Origin: Arenicella xantha
GTDB taxonomy: Bacteria; Pseudomonadota; Gammaproteobacteria; Arenicellales; Arenicellaceae
Direction: 5' to 3'
Assembly (NCBI RefSeq): GCF_003315245.1
Contig: NZ_QNRT01000001.1
Location: forward strand, 378,963-442,962
DNA: 64,000 nt
In this document: in pieces, positions 9,170 to 20,309 of the stretch
Numbering within the stretch: position 1 is the stretch's first letter
Layout of the letters: each line of letters begins with the position of its first letter
Translations under genes and position numbers: made by a program
Notes under the pieces: model-generated
What the model was told of the DNA's origin: nothing
What the model saw: the letters and a program-made list of their open reading frames with translations, nothing else
Database searches by the model: none

Positions 9170-11675
9170 TTAACGACCGAACGATCTCAAAACGTCGCGT
9201 TATGGTATCGAGTAATTCAACATAAAGTTCAGCCGCGATTTTACCATTAGCTGATAAATTAGGGTGGCCTGCCGAGTCCATAACAAGGTCTTCTACTTCA
9301 CTCCCATTAAATATTGATGTTAAATCTATAAATTCGTAGCCAATGCTCTCAGCAATCACAGCGTGGTTATATCGAACATCAGTATGGCCCGTTCGAAGCT
9401 CGGGCATACTCACAACCACCGGGAAAATATCATTATCAACGGAAACAGCATAAATATCACTGTAAGCTTCATGAAAAAGACGCTCTCTAAACTGCTCAAG
9501 CTCAAACATTAATTCAGTAAAGGTCTTTCTTTGTAATGATTGAATCGACGTGTATATTTCTCCTACCACACCATTAAAATCCTGAGAATAATCGTACTCC
9601 TGAAACCCATTCACAATATTTAGCCATTCATGTTCGTCGTGATCAAAAATGACCACCATATGTGGCTTAAAACTAAGTATGTGGTTATTTAGAGCGTAAC
9701 GATGGTTAAGGATGTTTCTGGAAGGAACAGAAAAATTAAGAATTTCAATATTAGTATATTGAGACTTTGAAAATATAGCTTCCTCGTTCAGTCGTGCTTC
9801 AATTAATTTGTCTAAGCCTTGCTCGACGGGAATGGCCCACCCCATCTCTATAGAGCCACCTAAAAAAGCGACTCGATAAGTGTCATCTGGCGCTAGCAGA
9901 CTATATTCTTTATCGTACATACCCCATTTGTTGATGGATACGTCAATGCCTTGTAGTGTCATCTGAGAAGATGGTGTGAATACTCTCTTAAGTGCGTCTT
10001 CGCTAGCTACTAAAATTTCCTTACTGTATAAGCCCTTTTGAAACATTTTCGACTTAGTCACGCTATCCCTCATGATCGGAGTCATTAGATCTCCTACAGT
10101 CAAAATATTGTCGTAATAACTAGCTATCTCACGCTGGCTGTCCTCCTTGGTCAGTACAAAATTGAAGATCCGATGGATATCGTTGCCCGCAAGCTGCTTA
10201 TTCCAGTACACACTTAGCGTTTGCTGATTAAAAGCAACCACTAATATAAGCAGTAATACAATCGGAAGGTGATGGATCAACCTCTTATGCTTAGTGAAAG
10301 GCAAATGCTGAGCAAAATGATAGAGACAACCGCCCCCAACAACCATCAGAAATACAACAGCGCCCAACCCTAGCAAGCCAGACAGGGAAACTTGCATAGC
10401 GTTTTTCGTGAACTCAAACCATTGACTAAGACCTTCACTTATCCAGATGGACCATAACAGTGAGACTAATGAAAAAGTGAGACAGACTTTTGCCATCAAT
10501 AAGATGGAGGTAGACAGCGAACTTGCAGGCCTTTTCACTTTAATCAAACTTTGGCAAGCAACCACACTCCCTAACACTCCCCAAAAAACAAGGTCTTTGC
10601 CCTGAACTTCGAATACCCCTGTCAACCAAAACGACTGATACTGATGAAATATCATGGTGGCAATAAAGGCTGCAATGGTAGAAATGAAAATAGCTCGCTT
10701 AGCACCATATGTTCTCAACATGAAATAAAGCGGATTAAAAAACAGCTTAGCAATAAACTCCTTCCAATAAATATTTAAGCGCCGCCAAAGATCTGAAAAG
10801 CTTGAAGCAAAAAAGTGGTTATTAAATACATCAGGTAATTTATAACCAAAAAGGTGTAAGACACCGACCGAAAAGTGAAAAATTCCAGCTAAACGTATAG
10901 TAAGCAAATAGGATAAGCTTATATAAACCATAAATGCTTGTGGCGAGTCCACGTCTGACTTCGATGGTATTAGGAAAGAGTAGATCAAGCGATACACAAA
11001 GAGATAAAGTACACCTTTAGCAATCAGGTACACCCCCCTCTGACAACGCTCGATATCAATTGAAGATAAGTAATTCCGTTGAAACAGTTTATAGTCAACT
11101 ACAGGAAAAAGAGGAAAAATCACATTAGGCAGCATTAGAAAGTAGCTGACCTGAGTTGCGATGGGCACCGCTTCCTTTTGGTGCTTAAGCTCAAATAGAA
11201 GTAATAACATTCTGAACATAAACATGCTACTCAGAAGTATTAATGTCGAAGACGCTAGCCATTGAACGCCGAAACCGAACCTAATAACTCCAAGCCAAAT
11301 GGCTATTCCCAACAGAATAAATTGACGCCATTTCAGGTGTATTGGCAAATTACAAACACCAATCATCGTCAGTGCAATAGCCAAGAAGATAAGTGTTTGC
11401 TGCCAAGCGAGCACAATAAGCAAGGCACCGATTGTAACCAGCACAAAAAACCATTGCCGATACGTGCTGGGAATGAAAAACCGCAATACAAATGCACCAA
11501 TCACCAACAAGAACAAGAGTGGCAAATTAAACGCTGACTCCACATTAAAATGGTGGATAAATGCAGCGATAATAAGAAGCTGGAAAATCAGCAGTCCATA
11601 TTGGCCAAGGTCAGCAACGTATGAATTAAAACCAGCAAAGGAATTATCAATGTTTGAATTAGCTTTGCTGTTCAC
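9150..11675 (-). CDS. MBOAT O-acyltransferase fused to an SGNH-like domain
   Basis: About 841 residues. The N-terminal two thirds is a multi-helix MBOAT (AlgI/DltB-like) domain with the conserved histidine in an FHQYQSFW segment about 360 codons from the left-most possible start. The C-terminal third is periplasmic and SGNH/AlgX-like: GGSIEMG (block I), FSVPS (block II) and DSAGHPN (block V Asp/His). The architecture suggests transmembrane transfer of an acyl group to a glycan completed by the SGNH domain. Two starts are possible: TTG at 11729, or GTG at 11675 preceded by GAGG; the second is preferred. It heads the minus-strand operon with the transporter and sulfotransferases. Confidence 0.8.
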   Translation of the reverse strand: MNSKANSNIDNSFAGFNSYVADLGQYGLLIFQLLIIAAFIHHFNVESAFNLPLLFLLVIGAFVLRFFIPSTYRQWFFVLVTIGALLIVLAWQQTLIFLAIALTMIGVCNLPIHLKWRQFILLGIAIWLGVIRFGFGVQWLASSTLILLSSMFMFRMLLLLFELKHQKEAVPIATQVSYFLMLPNVIFPLFPVVDYKLFQRNYLSSIDIERCQRGVYLIAKGVLYLFVYRLIYSFLIPSKSDVDSPQAFMVYISLSYLLTIRLAGIFHFSVGVLHLFGYKLPDVFNNHFFASSFSDLWRRLNIYWKEFIAKLFFNPLYFMLRTYGAKRAIFISTIAAFIATMIFHQYQSFWLTGVFEVQGKDLVFWGVLGSVVACQSLIKVKRPASSLSTSILLMAKVCLTFSLVSLLWSIWISEGLSQWFEFTKNAMQVSLSGLLGLGAVVFLMVVGGGCLYHFAQHLPFTKHKRLIHHLPIVLLLILVVAFNQQTLSVYWNKQLAGNDIHRIFNFVLTKEDSQREIASYYDNILTVGDLMTPIMRDSVTKSKMFQKGLYSKEILVASEDALKRVFTPSSQMTLQGIDVSINKWGMYDKEYSLLAPDDTYRVAFLGGSIEMGWAIPVEQGLDKLIEARLNEEAIFSKSQYTNIEILNFSVPSRNILNHRYALNNHILSFKPHMVVIFDHDEHEWLNIVNGFQEYDYSQDFNGVVGEIYTSIQSLQRKTFTELMFELEQFRERLFHEAYSDIYAVSVDNDIFPVVVSMPELRTGHTDVRYNHAVIAESIGYEFIDLTSIFNGSEVEDLVMDSAGHPNLSANGKIAAELYVELLDTITRRFEIVRSLNDNNEQ

Positions 11676-11729
11676 CAAAACCTCATTGTATGTATAGAAC
11701 CGGATTAGTGCAGCAGGAAGAGGGCTCAA

Positions 11730-11984
11730 CCCTAGTGGTCTTTCTAAATGATTTCTAAGCCTATTTCAAGATATTTTCTTATTATCAATAGCAATGTGGA
11801 TCATTCCTAGAGAGTGGTATATTAGCAAGTTATTTCTCGCCTTTTAAAACCGTGCCCTCGCTGGAACCAGTCATGTCAAAGCGATGAGTGTTAGCCTGAA
11901 TTGAATTAGTCCTAAATTCGCGACAACTAGCACTGCTTTATCGAAGCAGAAATTTATTAGCATCTATAATTATAGGTAACGCCT
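11730..11984. promoter_or_regulatory. Divergent promoter region between MBOAT and SGNH genes
   Basis: This 255-bp gap separates divergent genes, so it should carry both promoters. On the plus strand a perfect TATAAT lies at 11965-11970, only 14 bp before the TTG start of the SGNH gene, which would give a very short leader. A 6-bp inverted repeat CTGCTT/AAGCAG with a 5-nt loop sits just upstream at 11933-11949, where it could overlap the -35 region. Assignments are by eye. Confidence 0.35.
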
Positions 11985-13028
11985 TTGAATACCAGACCTC
12001 AAAGCAATAAAACAGATCGTAAAACCAATCTCTGCCGAATACTCAGCTTTGTCGGCCTCTATGCGATGATCACTTTTATAGGTCTTGAGCTCTCGTTGAG
12101 ATTTCTTGGTTTTCAACCACATATGTCTCGAAAATCGCTTGAAGGACCGATCTATCATCAGGAAGATCTGGAGCTTGGGTGGAAATTCGCTCCGGGCCAG
12201 TATGACGTCCCAGTGAATAGATGGGGGCATTCAATGCATGCTAGCATCTTGCCAGAGGGCGGTCGAGCAACCACTAGCGAAGACCGGCCAGAGGGGTTAG
12301 AAAAACTAGTATTTATAGGTGGTTCCTTTACGTTTGGTAGCGGTCTGAATGATGATCAAGTCTTCACGTGGAAGCTTCAAAGCAGGTTCAAAAATTTAGA
12401 TATTCGCAACCTCGGAGTGGGCGCTTACGGAACCTATCAATCACTAATAGTTTTAGAACAAGAGCTTAAAAAGGAAGATAAACCGAAAGCAGTCATCTAT
12501 GGCTATATTGGCGCTCACCGCTTTCGCAATGTTGCCCACCCTCGATGGCTTCAATTAGTGCACTATAACAGTCGAAAAGTGCACCCCAAAACTCCTTATG
12601 TAACCTTGAACGACCTCGGTGAATATCAACGTCAAGTACCAATAGGGATGACGAAGATACCATTTAGCGAAAAGTTGGTTACCTTGTCAAAGGCTGAAAC
12701 CCTCGTCAATAAATTGCTCGCCTACCGGCGAGTACAGAATATGAGCAAGCTAACTCAGATATTGGTGCTAGAAATGCAGCGACTGTGTCTTGAGAATGAC
12801 GTAAAGTTTTATCTATCTGTATTTATCAAATCAAAAACCGATGACCCCATTACAGATAGTTTCATCGATGAAAATCAGATCAGTTATATCGATAGCCAAG
12901 TGCCTCTCACCCACAAAAACACAATCCGTGGTGATGGTCACCCAATTGAAGCAGTTCATGACATTTGGGCACAAAGAATCGGTGATAGATTGATACGAGA
13001 TAACGTAGCCACTGACCAATCTTTTTAA
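11985..13028 (+). CDS. Membrane-anchored SGNH/GDSL hydrolase-like protein
   Basis: A 347-residue protein with one N-terminal signal-anchor helix (about residues 18-42) and a periplasmic SGNH fold: GGSFTFG (nucleophile serine block), NLGVGAYG (block II) and a GDGHP motif near residue 315 supplying the Asp-His pair. Such enzymes esterify or de-esterify glycans. It lies divergent to the MBOAT-SGNH fusion and may finish or reverse the same acylation. The start is TTG at 11985 with TAGG upstream; no better start is visible. Confidence 0.7.
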   Translation: MNTRPQSNKTDRKTNLCRILSFVGLYAMITFIGLELSLRFLGFQPHMSRKSLEGPIYHQEDLELGWKFAPGQYDVPVNRWGHSMHASILPEGGRATTSEDRPEGLEKLVFIGGSFTFGSGLNDDQVFTWKLQSRFKNLDIRNLGVGAYGTYQSLIVLEQELKKEDKPKAVIYGYIGAHRFRNVAHPRWLQLVHYNSRKVHPKTPYVTLNDLGEYQRQVPIGMTKIPFSEKLVTLSKAETLVNKLLAYRRVQNMSKLTQILVLEMQRLCLENDVKFYLSVFIKSKTDDPITDSFIDENQISYIDSQVPLTHKNTIRGDGHPIEAVHDIWAQRIGDRLIRDNVATDQSF

Positions 13029-13152
13029 ATTGCAAAAGCACAAATTGAGCTAACAGAACAGTTGATATCAGAGGCACTCGCTAAGACAACAACCGTAGTC
13101 AAATAACCTGGGTTCATGCTAAATAAACAATCTAGTATAGAAGGAGGCCTTT

Positions 13153-13902
13153 TTGGACAGTAAAAAACGCTGCAGTCAATCATCGGGGGTCGAAAAAAAT
13201 AGATCAATCTACTCGCACAGTTGGGATCACTTTTACTCTTCTGCCGATAACTCACTCCCTTTCTGGGAGAAAGCAATGACTGATGTAGATGCAATATTAT
13301 TAAAGCAATATTTTAACCAATCATTGCCCGTTGTCGATTTTGGCTGCGGTTTTGGTAAACATACTCTCGCTCTGTCTGCTTTCTTTAATAAGGTGATAGG
13401 GGTCGATACATCACAGGTGGTAATCGATAAAAACAATCGGAACCCAATGTATTCGGATATTGAGTTCTCACAATTTGACGGAGTTAATGTGCCAGAAGCA
13501 GTTGCTTTGCACTCTAAACTAGGCGATTGCAATGTGTATGTAAAAGGCGTTTTACATCAAATACAAACTAGAGACCGAGAGTTTGTCGCCCAATCTTTAA
13601 AAACCTTATTAGGCCACGGTGGTGCCTTGTTTATACATGAAGTAGATAGAAAGTTTTTAAATGACCTTAAAAATCATAAATTTTCTGAACTACCTTACAA
13701 GTTGAGACAAACATTGGCAGGGAATCTACTTCCTTTGGGTATTGACCAACCTGAGATAGAAAAACTTTTTCTAGATGACGATCGCTACGAGTTATGTGAC
13801 TACGGAAAACGATATATTAAAACTGAACTTCATCTCAAAACAGGGCAAAATATTTATGTTCCCTGTCTTTACTTTTGTATTGTAAAAAGGTGCAGCGACT
13901 AA
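13153..13902 (+). CDS. Class I SAM-dependent methyltransferase
   Basis: A 249-residue methyltransferase with motif I VDFGCGFGKHT and an acidic post-I strand (VIGVDTS). The TTG start at 13153 is supported by an excellent Shine-Dalgarno (AAGGAGG at 13141-13147, 5-nt spacing). It presumably methylates a sugar, a lipid intermediate or the pyrrole-derived moiety of this locus. It is co-oriented with the SGNH gene 125 bp upstream and convergent with the glycosyltransferase that follows. Substrate is not deducible. Confidence 0.75.
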   Translation: MDSKKRCSQSSGVEKNRSIYSHSWDHFYSSADNSLPFWEKAMTDVDAILLKQYFNQSLPVVDFGCGFGKHTLALSAFFNKVIGVDTSQVVIDKNNRNPMYSDIEFSQFDGVNVPEAVALHSKLGDCNVYVKGVLHQIQTRDREFVAQSLKTLLGHGGALFIHEVDRKFLNDLKNHKFSELPYKLRQTLAGNLLPLGIDQPEIEKLFLDDDRYELCDYGKRYIKTELHLKTGQNIYVPCLYFCIVKRCSD

Positions 13903-13946
13903 TTTATCGTTATTCCAATGTGCACACTCATTAAGAAAAATATACT

Positions 13947-14801
13947 CTATTTATCGACTGCAGTCATGGCTCCATAAAAAGTGCATAACTGACTTAGCGC
14001 TAACAATAATAATATATTGAGCTTATTGACTGCGCTGTATTTCTCTTTATGGCAAACAAAGCTGACTAACCGAAAATAAAAACGCATCGTAAAGGCGTTT
14101 TCTTGAATGCCCCATTCACGCAACTTGACCCTAAAATGGGCAGCGGCTTTCCCGTATTTTGAATGCAGTGAACAAAAAGAAGACAATGTTAACTCATGCG
14201 AATGCCAAACGAGTGCACTAGGAACGTATTCTAATTGATACCCATACTTAATCCAGCGTGCACAAAAAGCTCGGTCCTCTCCAGCCGATGTTGTAAATGA
14301 TTCGTCAAAGCCACCTATATTAAAAAAACTTACTTTGTCCATTACAAAGTTATTTGAGGTAAAAAAATACCAAGGTGTTTCTTTAAAATAAGAGTAAAGA
14401 TAGCTGACCAACAACTGACTCGCTTCCGAATAAGTATTGTTAGACAGTTTATTTTTGGTATAACCACCAAGCAATACGCCGCTTCTAAGCTTGACCGCCA
14501 CGGCACGAATCCAGTTAACATCTGGCTCGCAATCATCGTCAAGAAAAGCTAAATATTCACCACTGGCTTGATATGCTCCAGCATTTCTCGCACTGGCTGG
14601 CCCTTTGTTACGAGCTTGCCGAATTAGTGTGATGTTTAATTTTGTCTCGAAACCAGCAACCACAGGTGATAGGTTATGAAGACCACCATCATCTACTATG
14701 ATCACTTCCCATTGGCCATCATATTGTTGCAATGACAAAGCCGAGATACATTTCAGCAATGCTTGGGGGCGGTCAAAGGTAGGGATAATGACGGAAATCA
14801 A
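13947..14801 (-). CDS. Family-2 glycosyltransferase
   Basis: A 284-residue GT2 enzyme with a typical N terminus (VIIPTFDRP), VDDG, FLDDDCEP (the DXD metal motif) and GEDRAFCARW, the ED catalytic-base region. It ends in a hydrophobic segment. It transfers one sugar from a nucleotide donor at the cytoplasmic membrane face. The 4-bp overlap with the upstream GT39-like gene indicates translational coupling at the end of the minus-strand operon. Confidence 0.85.
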   Translation of the reverse strand: MISVIIPTFDRPQALLKCISALSLQQYDGQWEVIIVDDGGLHNLSPVVAGFETKLNITLIRQARNKGPASARNAGAYQASGEYLAFLDDDCEPDVNWIRAVAVKLRSGVLLGGYTKNKLSNNTYSEASQLLVSYLYSYFKETPWYFFTSNNFVMDKVSFFNIGGFDESFTTSAGEDRAFCARWIKYGYQLEYVPSALVWHSHELTLSSFCSLHSKYGKAAAHFRVKLREWGIQENAFTMRFYFRLVSFVCHKEKYSAVNKLNILLLLALSQLCTFYGAMTAVDK

Positions 14802-16330
14802 CGCGCTACCTCTAGTTCAAATTCGTATAAAAATACGCCAGACGGTAGAGAATATTCCGTAAAACTTAAATAATTTGAATGCAACAATTTTTCGGTATAG
14901 GGAAAGTCAGTCACATAATAAAACTTAGACGAATCAAAGCCAGGAGCATCTAAGCGACGCAGTTTACTGGTGGAACTTTGAAAATAGTCTACTAATTTAA
15001 TTGGCTCTTTTGGACTTCGGATTCTGAAAATATAGGCCCGAAGCTCTTCTTTAACCGCCATTTTCAATCCATGCCTGGACCACCCTCTATCGCTGCGCAA
15101 TGAAAATATAACATTAGGACGCTTTAAAGTATGACGGTCAGTTTGACTAATATGTTCAACAATTTGTTTGAATGTCGCTATATTTGAACGCCCCTGTGTT
15201 AGGTGCGGCAACCCTGCATAGAGCGCCACCGCGGCAACAATGCTCAAACACCCTAAAAGAACGGTCTTTCTTGGTTGTTGCTGATTGCTACTTTGTAGAA
15301 CTAAGGCTCCAGTCACGGCAATCAATACGCTAAAAAACACACTGCTTGTATTATGGGTCACAAACCAGCTTGGCAGAGATAACACCGCAAAGAATAAAGT
15401 TAAACCTACAAAGATAAAACTATCAAGATGCCTCGCCCTTAAGCGCAGACCGTTACGAACAACTCCGAGATAGGTCACACAGCCTACTAGTAGCAGGACC
15501 GGAATGGCCTCGTACAATACTCTTGCACTACTTTTTAGCACTAAATATGCACTGAGTTTAATGTTAGTGAGCAAGGGGAAAACAGACCATTGCCTGAGCT
15601 CTGCAAACAAAGGAACATTATCAAATACGGTTAGCAGCAGTTTCTGAAATAGCCATATTGAAGCAACCGACAACAGCAGTAAAAGACCCATTTGTCTAGC
15701 GGACAACGCATAATGTCGATACACCAACATGACGACCAAAGCCGGAATAACGAAGAACACAAACCACATGAAATTTAGTGTTGCAAATATGGCTATGAAT
15801 ACGATTAGAAAATAGAACTTAGGCTGTGCGGTGAAAATCAAAAAGCTCAGCAACCAAAATGGCAACAACCACATATCGGCAAAAATAATATTTCCGTAGG
15901 TAAGATGTTGTGGCAACACCACAAACAAGATTGTGCTTAAAACGGCGACATTAAAGTCGAACTCGGAGCGCAATAAGAAAGCAAAAAATAACACTGTCGT
16001 GCAAGCATACAATAAGGCAACAAGTAGCCTCGCGTTGTCGATACTATCTTTTCCAAGCAACTGATACCAAGCGGCAATTGCTTTAAATCCTAACGCCGGC
16101 CAATTGGGGTAAACATTGAAATCTCCATTATTGATATATCCCGGTTGGTTAACTTTTACTCCCAGATTAGGATCATAATAGGTTCGGCTTAATGCCACCC
16201 CCGTTGCACTCATCGCCATATCCGCATTGTGAGTGAACCCCTGTGGTTGAACCGCTATGGTGGTTACCATCGCACCAAGAAAAAGCGCGATTGCTGTCAA
16301 AAAAACAACGCTACACCGGCTATTTTTCAA
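14798..16330 (-). CDS. GT39/ArnT-like membrane glycosyltransferase
   Basis: A 510-residue polytopic protein with about 10-11 membrane helices in the first 370 residues and a soluble C-terminal domain of about 140 residues, an architecture shared by ArnT/PMT-type (GT-C) enzymes. These use polyprenyl-phosphate sugars on the periplasmic side. An acidic pair just after the first helix (HNADMAMS) fits the catalytic loop. It overlaps the neighbouring genes by 11 and 4 bp. It could add a late sugar after export; specific donor unknown. Confidence 0.65.
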   Translation of the reverse strand: MKNSRCSVVFLTAIALFLGAMVTTIAVQPQGFTHNADMAMSATGVALSRTYYDPNLGVKVNQPGYINNGDFNVYPNWPALGFKAIAAWYQLLGKDSIDNARLLVALLYACTTVLFFAFLLRSEFDFNVAVLSTILFVVLPQHLTYGNIIFADMWLLPFWLLSFLIFTAQPKFYFLIVFIAIFATLNFMWFVFFVIPALVVMLVYRHYALSARQMGLLLLLSVASIWLFQKLLLTVFDNVPLFAELRQWSVFPLLTNIKLSAYLVLKSSARVLYEAIPVLLLVGCVTYLGVVRNGLRLRARHLDSFIFVGLTLFFAVLSLPSWFVTHNTSSVFFSVLIAVTGALVLQSSNQQQPRKTVLLGCLSIVAAVALYAGLPHLTQGRSNIATFKQIVEHISQTDRHTLKRPNVIFSLRSDRGWSRHGLKMAVKEELRAYIFRIRSPKEPIKLVDYFQSSTSKLRRLDAPGFDSSKFYYVTDFPYTEKLLHSNYLSFTEYSLPSGVFLYEFELEVAR

Positions 16331-17873
16331 AATAATCCTGTTCCGTATTTACTTCCCAGATATTATCTTTGCCGGTCTCACCTGTAAGGATATTTTTAAC
16401 CGCCTCCATCGCTGTTAACATCGAATGATCTTGATTATTATATTTGTGCATACCGTTGCGCCCAACTAGAAACAAGTTGTCGAAGCGATCAAAGTACGCC
16501 TGAGCACTTTCTAAACTATTATAGGTTCCAACATAGGATGGGTAAGCTTTCGGCATTCTAACAACAACACCGTCGAGCTTCATGCTAGCATCAATCAAGC
16601 CTAGTACTTCTAGCTCCTTAGTAGCTAACTGAATTAAATCATTGTCAGCCATACTCCAGAGATCATCACCTTGCTGGCAGAAATATTCCGCACCAACCCA
16701 TAGGTGGTTTTCATTTGCGACCATATTAGGACTCCAGTTGTGAAACAGCTGCAGCCGACCTAAGGTTACGCTGGAATCTTGAATATAAAGCCAGTTATCA
16801 TCAATGCTGGAGATGTTGCTAAGATCACTGCCATCAATAAGTAGCCCGACAATCACGAAGTCTCGATATTCCAAATTGGTCGCGATGTCTTTGACCTCAA
16901 GAGGGAGACCGTCGCCGAAACTTTTCGCTAAATCACGAATTGCCATGCTCGAAATAATAAGATCACAATTGAGCTCATAAGTATCATTAGTGGCTTTGTT
17001 GACAACCGATACTTTATTTACCTGCCAGTCTTCAGAGAGCACTCCTTCAACCATGTGTTGGCAACGTATATCGACACCTTCACGACGACAGGCTTGTGCG
17101 ACTTTATCCCACAGTTGCCCAGGTCCTTCTTCTGGGTACAGAAAGTACTCGGAAAGAGATCGCTCAGTACTACTGCTCATAAAGGCTTGACCGGCTGTAT
17201 AGAAACGAGTCACTAAATAATGTTTAACGATACTTCTAAGCCCTAACCCTTGAACTCGTTGACGCCCCCATTGAGCATCGATATCGCAACAGGGCTTACC
17301 CCACACCTTTTGCGTATACGCTTTGAAAAAAGTCTTATAAAGCTCGTCTCCAAACCGGTTAATGTAAAAATCTTCTAAACTCTGTTCATTTTTTATAGGC
17401 TTAAATCGACGATAAATAATACTGAATAAAATCTTAACGCTCTTGACGACACCGATTTTCCAAAGAGTTGTGAAACTGAGCTTTAACGGGTACTCGAAGA
17501 ATTTTTTATTGTAGTAAATTCTGGATTTACGTGGCCTAAGAAGCATTTTTGGCTCGTGCTCGCTCGCCGCTCTATCTACGGTGACCTTCTTAGTTTTCTT
17601 TTGGTAGGTAGTTAGAACTTCGCTACTAGCAGAGTCCAGGGGCAGAAAATGTTGCCACCAATTCAACACCGTATCGGACTTAGAAAAAAATCGATGACCA
17701 CCAATGTCAATTTTATTGCCTTTGTAGTCGACAGTTTTACTAATACCGCCAACCTGCTGATCAGCCTCGAGCACGATAATATTATATTCAGAGCCCTGAA
17801 TAGCTAACTCGTAAGCCGCCGTTAACCCAGCCGGACCCGCTCCAATAATGACTACCGTTTGCTTTTGTATCAT
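16320..17873 (-). CDS. FAD-dependent oxidoreductase/mutase-like protein
   Basis: A 517-residue flavoprotein with the dinucleotide-binding [13 protein letters not shown] (residues 12-24), the ribose-binding acid ([10 protein letters not shown]) and GGHRFFSKS, the signature of a COG1232-type group often found with glycan genes and related to UDP-galactopyranose mutase. A role in sugar ring contraction or oxidation of a nucleotide sugar is plausible but unproven. It sits between glycosyltransferases, overlapping both neighbours by a few bases, so it belongs to the same pathway. Confidence 0.75.
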   Translation of the reverse strand: MIQKQTVVIIGAGPAGLTAAYELAIQGSEYNIIVLEADQQVGGISKTVDYKGNKIDIGGHRFFSKSDTVLNWWQHFLPLDSASSEVLTTYQKKTKKVTVDRAASEHEPKMLLRPRKSRIYYNKKFFEYPLKLSFTTLWKIGVVKSVKILFSIIYRRFKPIKNEQSLEDFYINRFGDELYKTFFKAYTQKVWGKPCCDIDAQWGRQRVQGLGLRSIVKHYLVTRFYTAGQAFMSSSTERSLSEYFLYPEEGPGQLWDKVAQACRREGVDIRCQHMVEGVLSEDWQVNKVSVVNKATNDTYELNCDLIISSMAIRDLAKSFGDGLPLEVKDIATNLEYRDFVIVGLLIDGSDLSNISSIDDNWLYIQDSSVTLGRLQLFHNWSPNMVANENHLWVGAEYFCQQGDDLWSMADNDLIQLATKELEVLGLIDASMKLDGVVVRMPKAYPSYVGTYNSLESAQAYFDRFDNLFLVGRNGMHKYNNQDHSMLTAMEAVKNILTGETGKDNIWEVNTEQDYFEK

Positions 17874-18889
17874 CGTTTCGTAGCACGTATCAAACAGGCA
17901 CTTCTACTGAACTGAATCAAACGATAATTGATAGCCGCATAGGCATAACCGAACACGGCACTAAGGTAATACAACCAATGCAAAAATACCGCTAGCGGTA
18001 GCTCATATAACGAAAAATGATGCGCTAAAAAAATATAAAAACGAGCCTGAAGCACTAAAATGGACACGATTAATATTGGAAATAATAACCACACAGCAGG
18101 CAACAGAGCACCGACAATTAGGCTAACAACAGCCAATACCAATAGTAGTGCTGATACTTTTTCTCTTGACTTGATATTCAGGTCGTCTTGCTTAACACTT
18201 TTAAATCGAAACAAAAGCTTGCTCCAAGGCACAGCTCTGCGAAAAATATCCGTGTGTATCATCTTCAACAGAATCCAAGATTTTAGGTGTTTAACTCTGA
18301 GCTCCTTATCGAGAGTGATATTTCCCTCCGCACTTATAAGACGATAGCCCAGCTCAATGTCTTCTACGCTGGGTTGTCTATAAACACAATCAAATCCACC
18401 TAAAGACCAAAACACCTCTTTGCGTATAGCACCAAAACCACTCCAAAATGTAGAAGCAACAGGGGATCCATGCAAATGAGTATAATGATGTAATAAATTT
18501 CTAAACTTAGAGACCAAGGACGGGTCACTAGGTTGGTCATCATACATACCAATTAGCGCGTCGCCAGAATCAAACTTATTAAACCATTGATCAACTTTAT
18601 AAATACTGTCTTTTTGAATTGCAACATCGGCGTCAATGAAAAGTAACACCTCTCCGTTGGCATATTTTGCCCCTTGATTACGTGCAAAGGCAGGTCCTTT
18701 ATTCTCAGCAAGCTCTATAATATATGAATCAATAGAGTTGATTTTTTTAAAGAAGCCGAGATCCTTCGCTATACCATCCAAAACGATAATCAATTCAGTA
18801 CTATCTGGCATTACAGCATTTTCAATGGCCAGTAAGCATCGTTCAAATTTCTCATCAAGTCTATTTGATGGAATAACAATCGATATCAT
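17870..18889 (-). CDS. Family-2 glycosyltransferase with C-terminal membrane helices
   Basis: A 339-residue GT2 enzyme: IVIPSNR start, [23 protein letters not shown] (DXD), [11 protein letters not shown] (ED motif), then an arginine-rich interface and about three C-terminal helices. Membrane-tailed GT2 enzymes commonly use polyprenyl-linked acceptors. It directly follows the halogenase gene with an 87-bp gap and overlaps the flavoprotein by 4 bp, linking the pyrrole cassette to glycan assembly in one transcriptional direction. Confidence 0.85.
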   Translation of the reverse strand: MISIVIPSNRLDEKFERCLLAIENAVMPDSTELIIVLDGIAKDLGFFKKINSIDSYIIELAENKGPAFARNQGAKYANGEVLLFIDADVAIQKDSIYKVDQWFNKFDSGDALIGMYDDQPSDPSLVSKFRNLLHHYTHLHGSPVASTFWSGFGAIRKEVFWSLGGFDCVYRQPSVEDIELGYRLISAEGNITLDKELRVKHLKSWILLKMIHTDIFRRAVPWSKLLFRFKSVKQDDLNIKSREKVSALLLVLAVVSLIVGALLPAVWLLFPILIVSILVLQARFYIFLAHHFSLYELPLAVFLHWLYYLSAVFGYAYAAINYRLIQFSRSACLIRATKR

Positions 18890-18976
18890 AATGTAAAGGG
18901 GTTGTTTCTGAGTTCACGACAACGATCACATGATCCAGTGTAAGTAGCGGCCTCTTGTAAATAAATCGAGTAAACG

Positions 18977-20287
18977 CTATTCACAAAGGGCTCCTCGGGA
19001 TATTTCTTTTTGATCAATTAGCTGAAAAAAGCCTTCAATCTTTTTCTTACTGTTTAATATTTCCAAAGCCCGATTATATTTTTCTTGATTAGCAAAAAAA
19101 TCACCCGCTAACAGAAAGTGTATCATCGCGTATGCCCCTTCTTGATCATCGAATGTCAGTGCTTGCTGTGCGTCGGAAAACCTGACAGCGTCAGGGTTAT
19201 AATAAATGTTAATCATTTTCTCTATGAGAGTATAAGCCCCATCAATAGTACTATAGGCTTCTTTCAATGCTGATTTGTCATCATGATTTAGTTTTTTTAC
19301 TAACGCTTGTGCGAGTAACTCTGCACTTTTCATCGCAAGATAAACCCCACTCGCAAACATAGGGTCCAAAAATGCTGACGCATCTCCTATCGCAGCGTAA
19401 TGCTCGCCATATTTGTCAGTATTGGTATAAGAATAGTCCCCGTTGGTCTGTATTTCATTAAGAGTGTTTGCTTCATCGAGTATCTGTTTACCGAGTGTTG
19501 TTGTAAAAATTTCCTGTCGATAAAATTCAGCACACCACTCTTGACCAAACTCAGCAAGTTGTTTTTTTCTTGCTAAAAAATATGAGCTTTCAGTTACTAC
19601 ACCTACACTCAGCTTGCCTTCAGCGACTGGGATCATCCACAACCAGCCTTTCTTCTCACCTTCCAAATGAATAATCCTGAGGCCGCCTTTTCTTAAGGTC
19701 GCATCGAGATTAGCGTTACCCCACTGACACGACACAGCAATTCTTGGTGATAATTTACGATTAGGTTTTTTGCTTTTTTGGGTATTGCCAAGAAAGCAGT
19801 CTTGACCGGAAGCGTCAATTAAAAAACGCGCTTCGTAGCTATCGCCATCTTGTGTTTTCACCCAAACTTTTTGTGTTTCCTGATCTATTGAACTCGATAC
19901 AACTCTTGTGTTTTGACAAACCACAACACCTTCTTTAACTGAGTTTTTCAGTAACATGTCATCAAAGCGACTTCGTTCAACATGAAAAGAGAGGCTTGAC
20001 TCATCTCTAATTAAGTGTGCGAAGCACCAGTTTGAATGGCTACTATTATCTTCGCTAGAGAACGTAACACCAGGCTTTCTTGAAAAGTCCCTCTCCATTT
20101 GTTTCAGCACGCCTAGGTCCTCAAATAGATGATAGCAATACGGCAGCAAGGTTTCTCCGATGTGAAAGCGGGGAAAAACATCCCTCTCCAACACCAGGAC
20201 TTTAAAACCAGCTCGCGAAAGATAGGTTGAAACAGTGCTACCCGCTGGGCCTCCCCCAACAACGATTACATCAAATGTTTTCTTCAT
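18977..20287 (-). CDS. Flavin-dependent halogenase, PltA/PrnC-like
   Basis: A 436-residue flavoprotein with GGGPAGS (residues 11-17), RFHIGETLLP, and the halogenase-defining WxWxIP motif (WLWMIP, residues 215-220). A DPMFASGV segment at the flavin C-terminal site matches the halogenase FxDPxFSSG pattern, and K71 is a candidate for the conserved Lys. The PltA type chlorinates or brominates pyrrole bound to a carrier protein, using reduced FAD and halide. It is the fourth gene of the carrier-adenylation-dehydrogenase-halogenase run. A non-halogenating monooxygenase of the same family remains possible; no flavin reductase gene is nearby. Confidence 0.75.
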   Translation of the reverse strand: MKKTFDVIVVGGGPAGSTVSTYLSRAGFKVLVLERDVFPRFHIGETLLPYCYHLFEDLGVLKQMERDFSRKPGVTFSSEDNSSHSNWCFAHLIRDESSLSFHVERSRFDDMLLKNSVKEGVVVCQNTRVVSSSIDQETQKVWVKTQDGDSYEARFLIDASGQDCFLGNTQKSKKPNRKLSPRIAVSCQWGNANLDATLRKGGLRIIHLEGEKKGWLWMIPVAEGKLSVGVVTESSYFLARKKQLAEFGQEWCAEFYRQEIFTTTLGKQILDEANTLNEIQTNGDYSYTNTDKYGEHYAAIGDASAFLDPMFASGVYLAMKSAELLAQALVKKLNHDDKSALKEAYSTIDGAYTLIEKMINIYYNPDAVRFSDAQQALTFDDQEGAYAMIHFLLAGDFFANQEKYNRALEILNSKKKIEGFFQLIDQKEISRGALCE

Positions 20288-20309
20288 TATCTGGTTACTC
20301 CCGAGTAAC

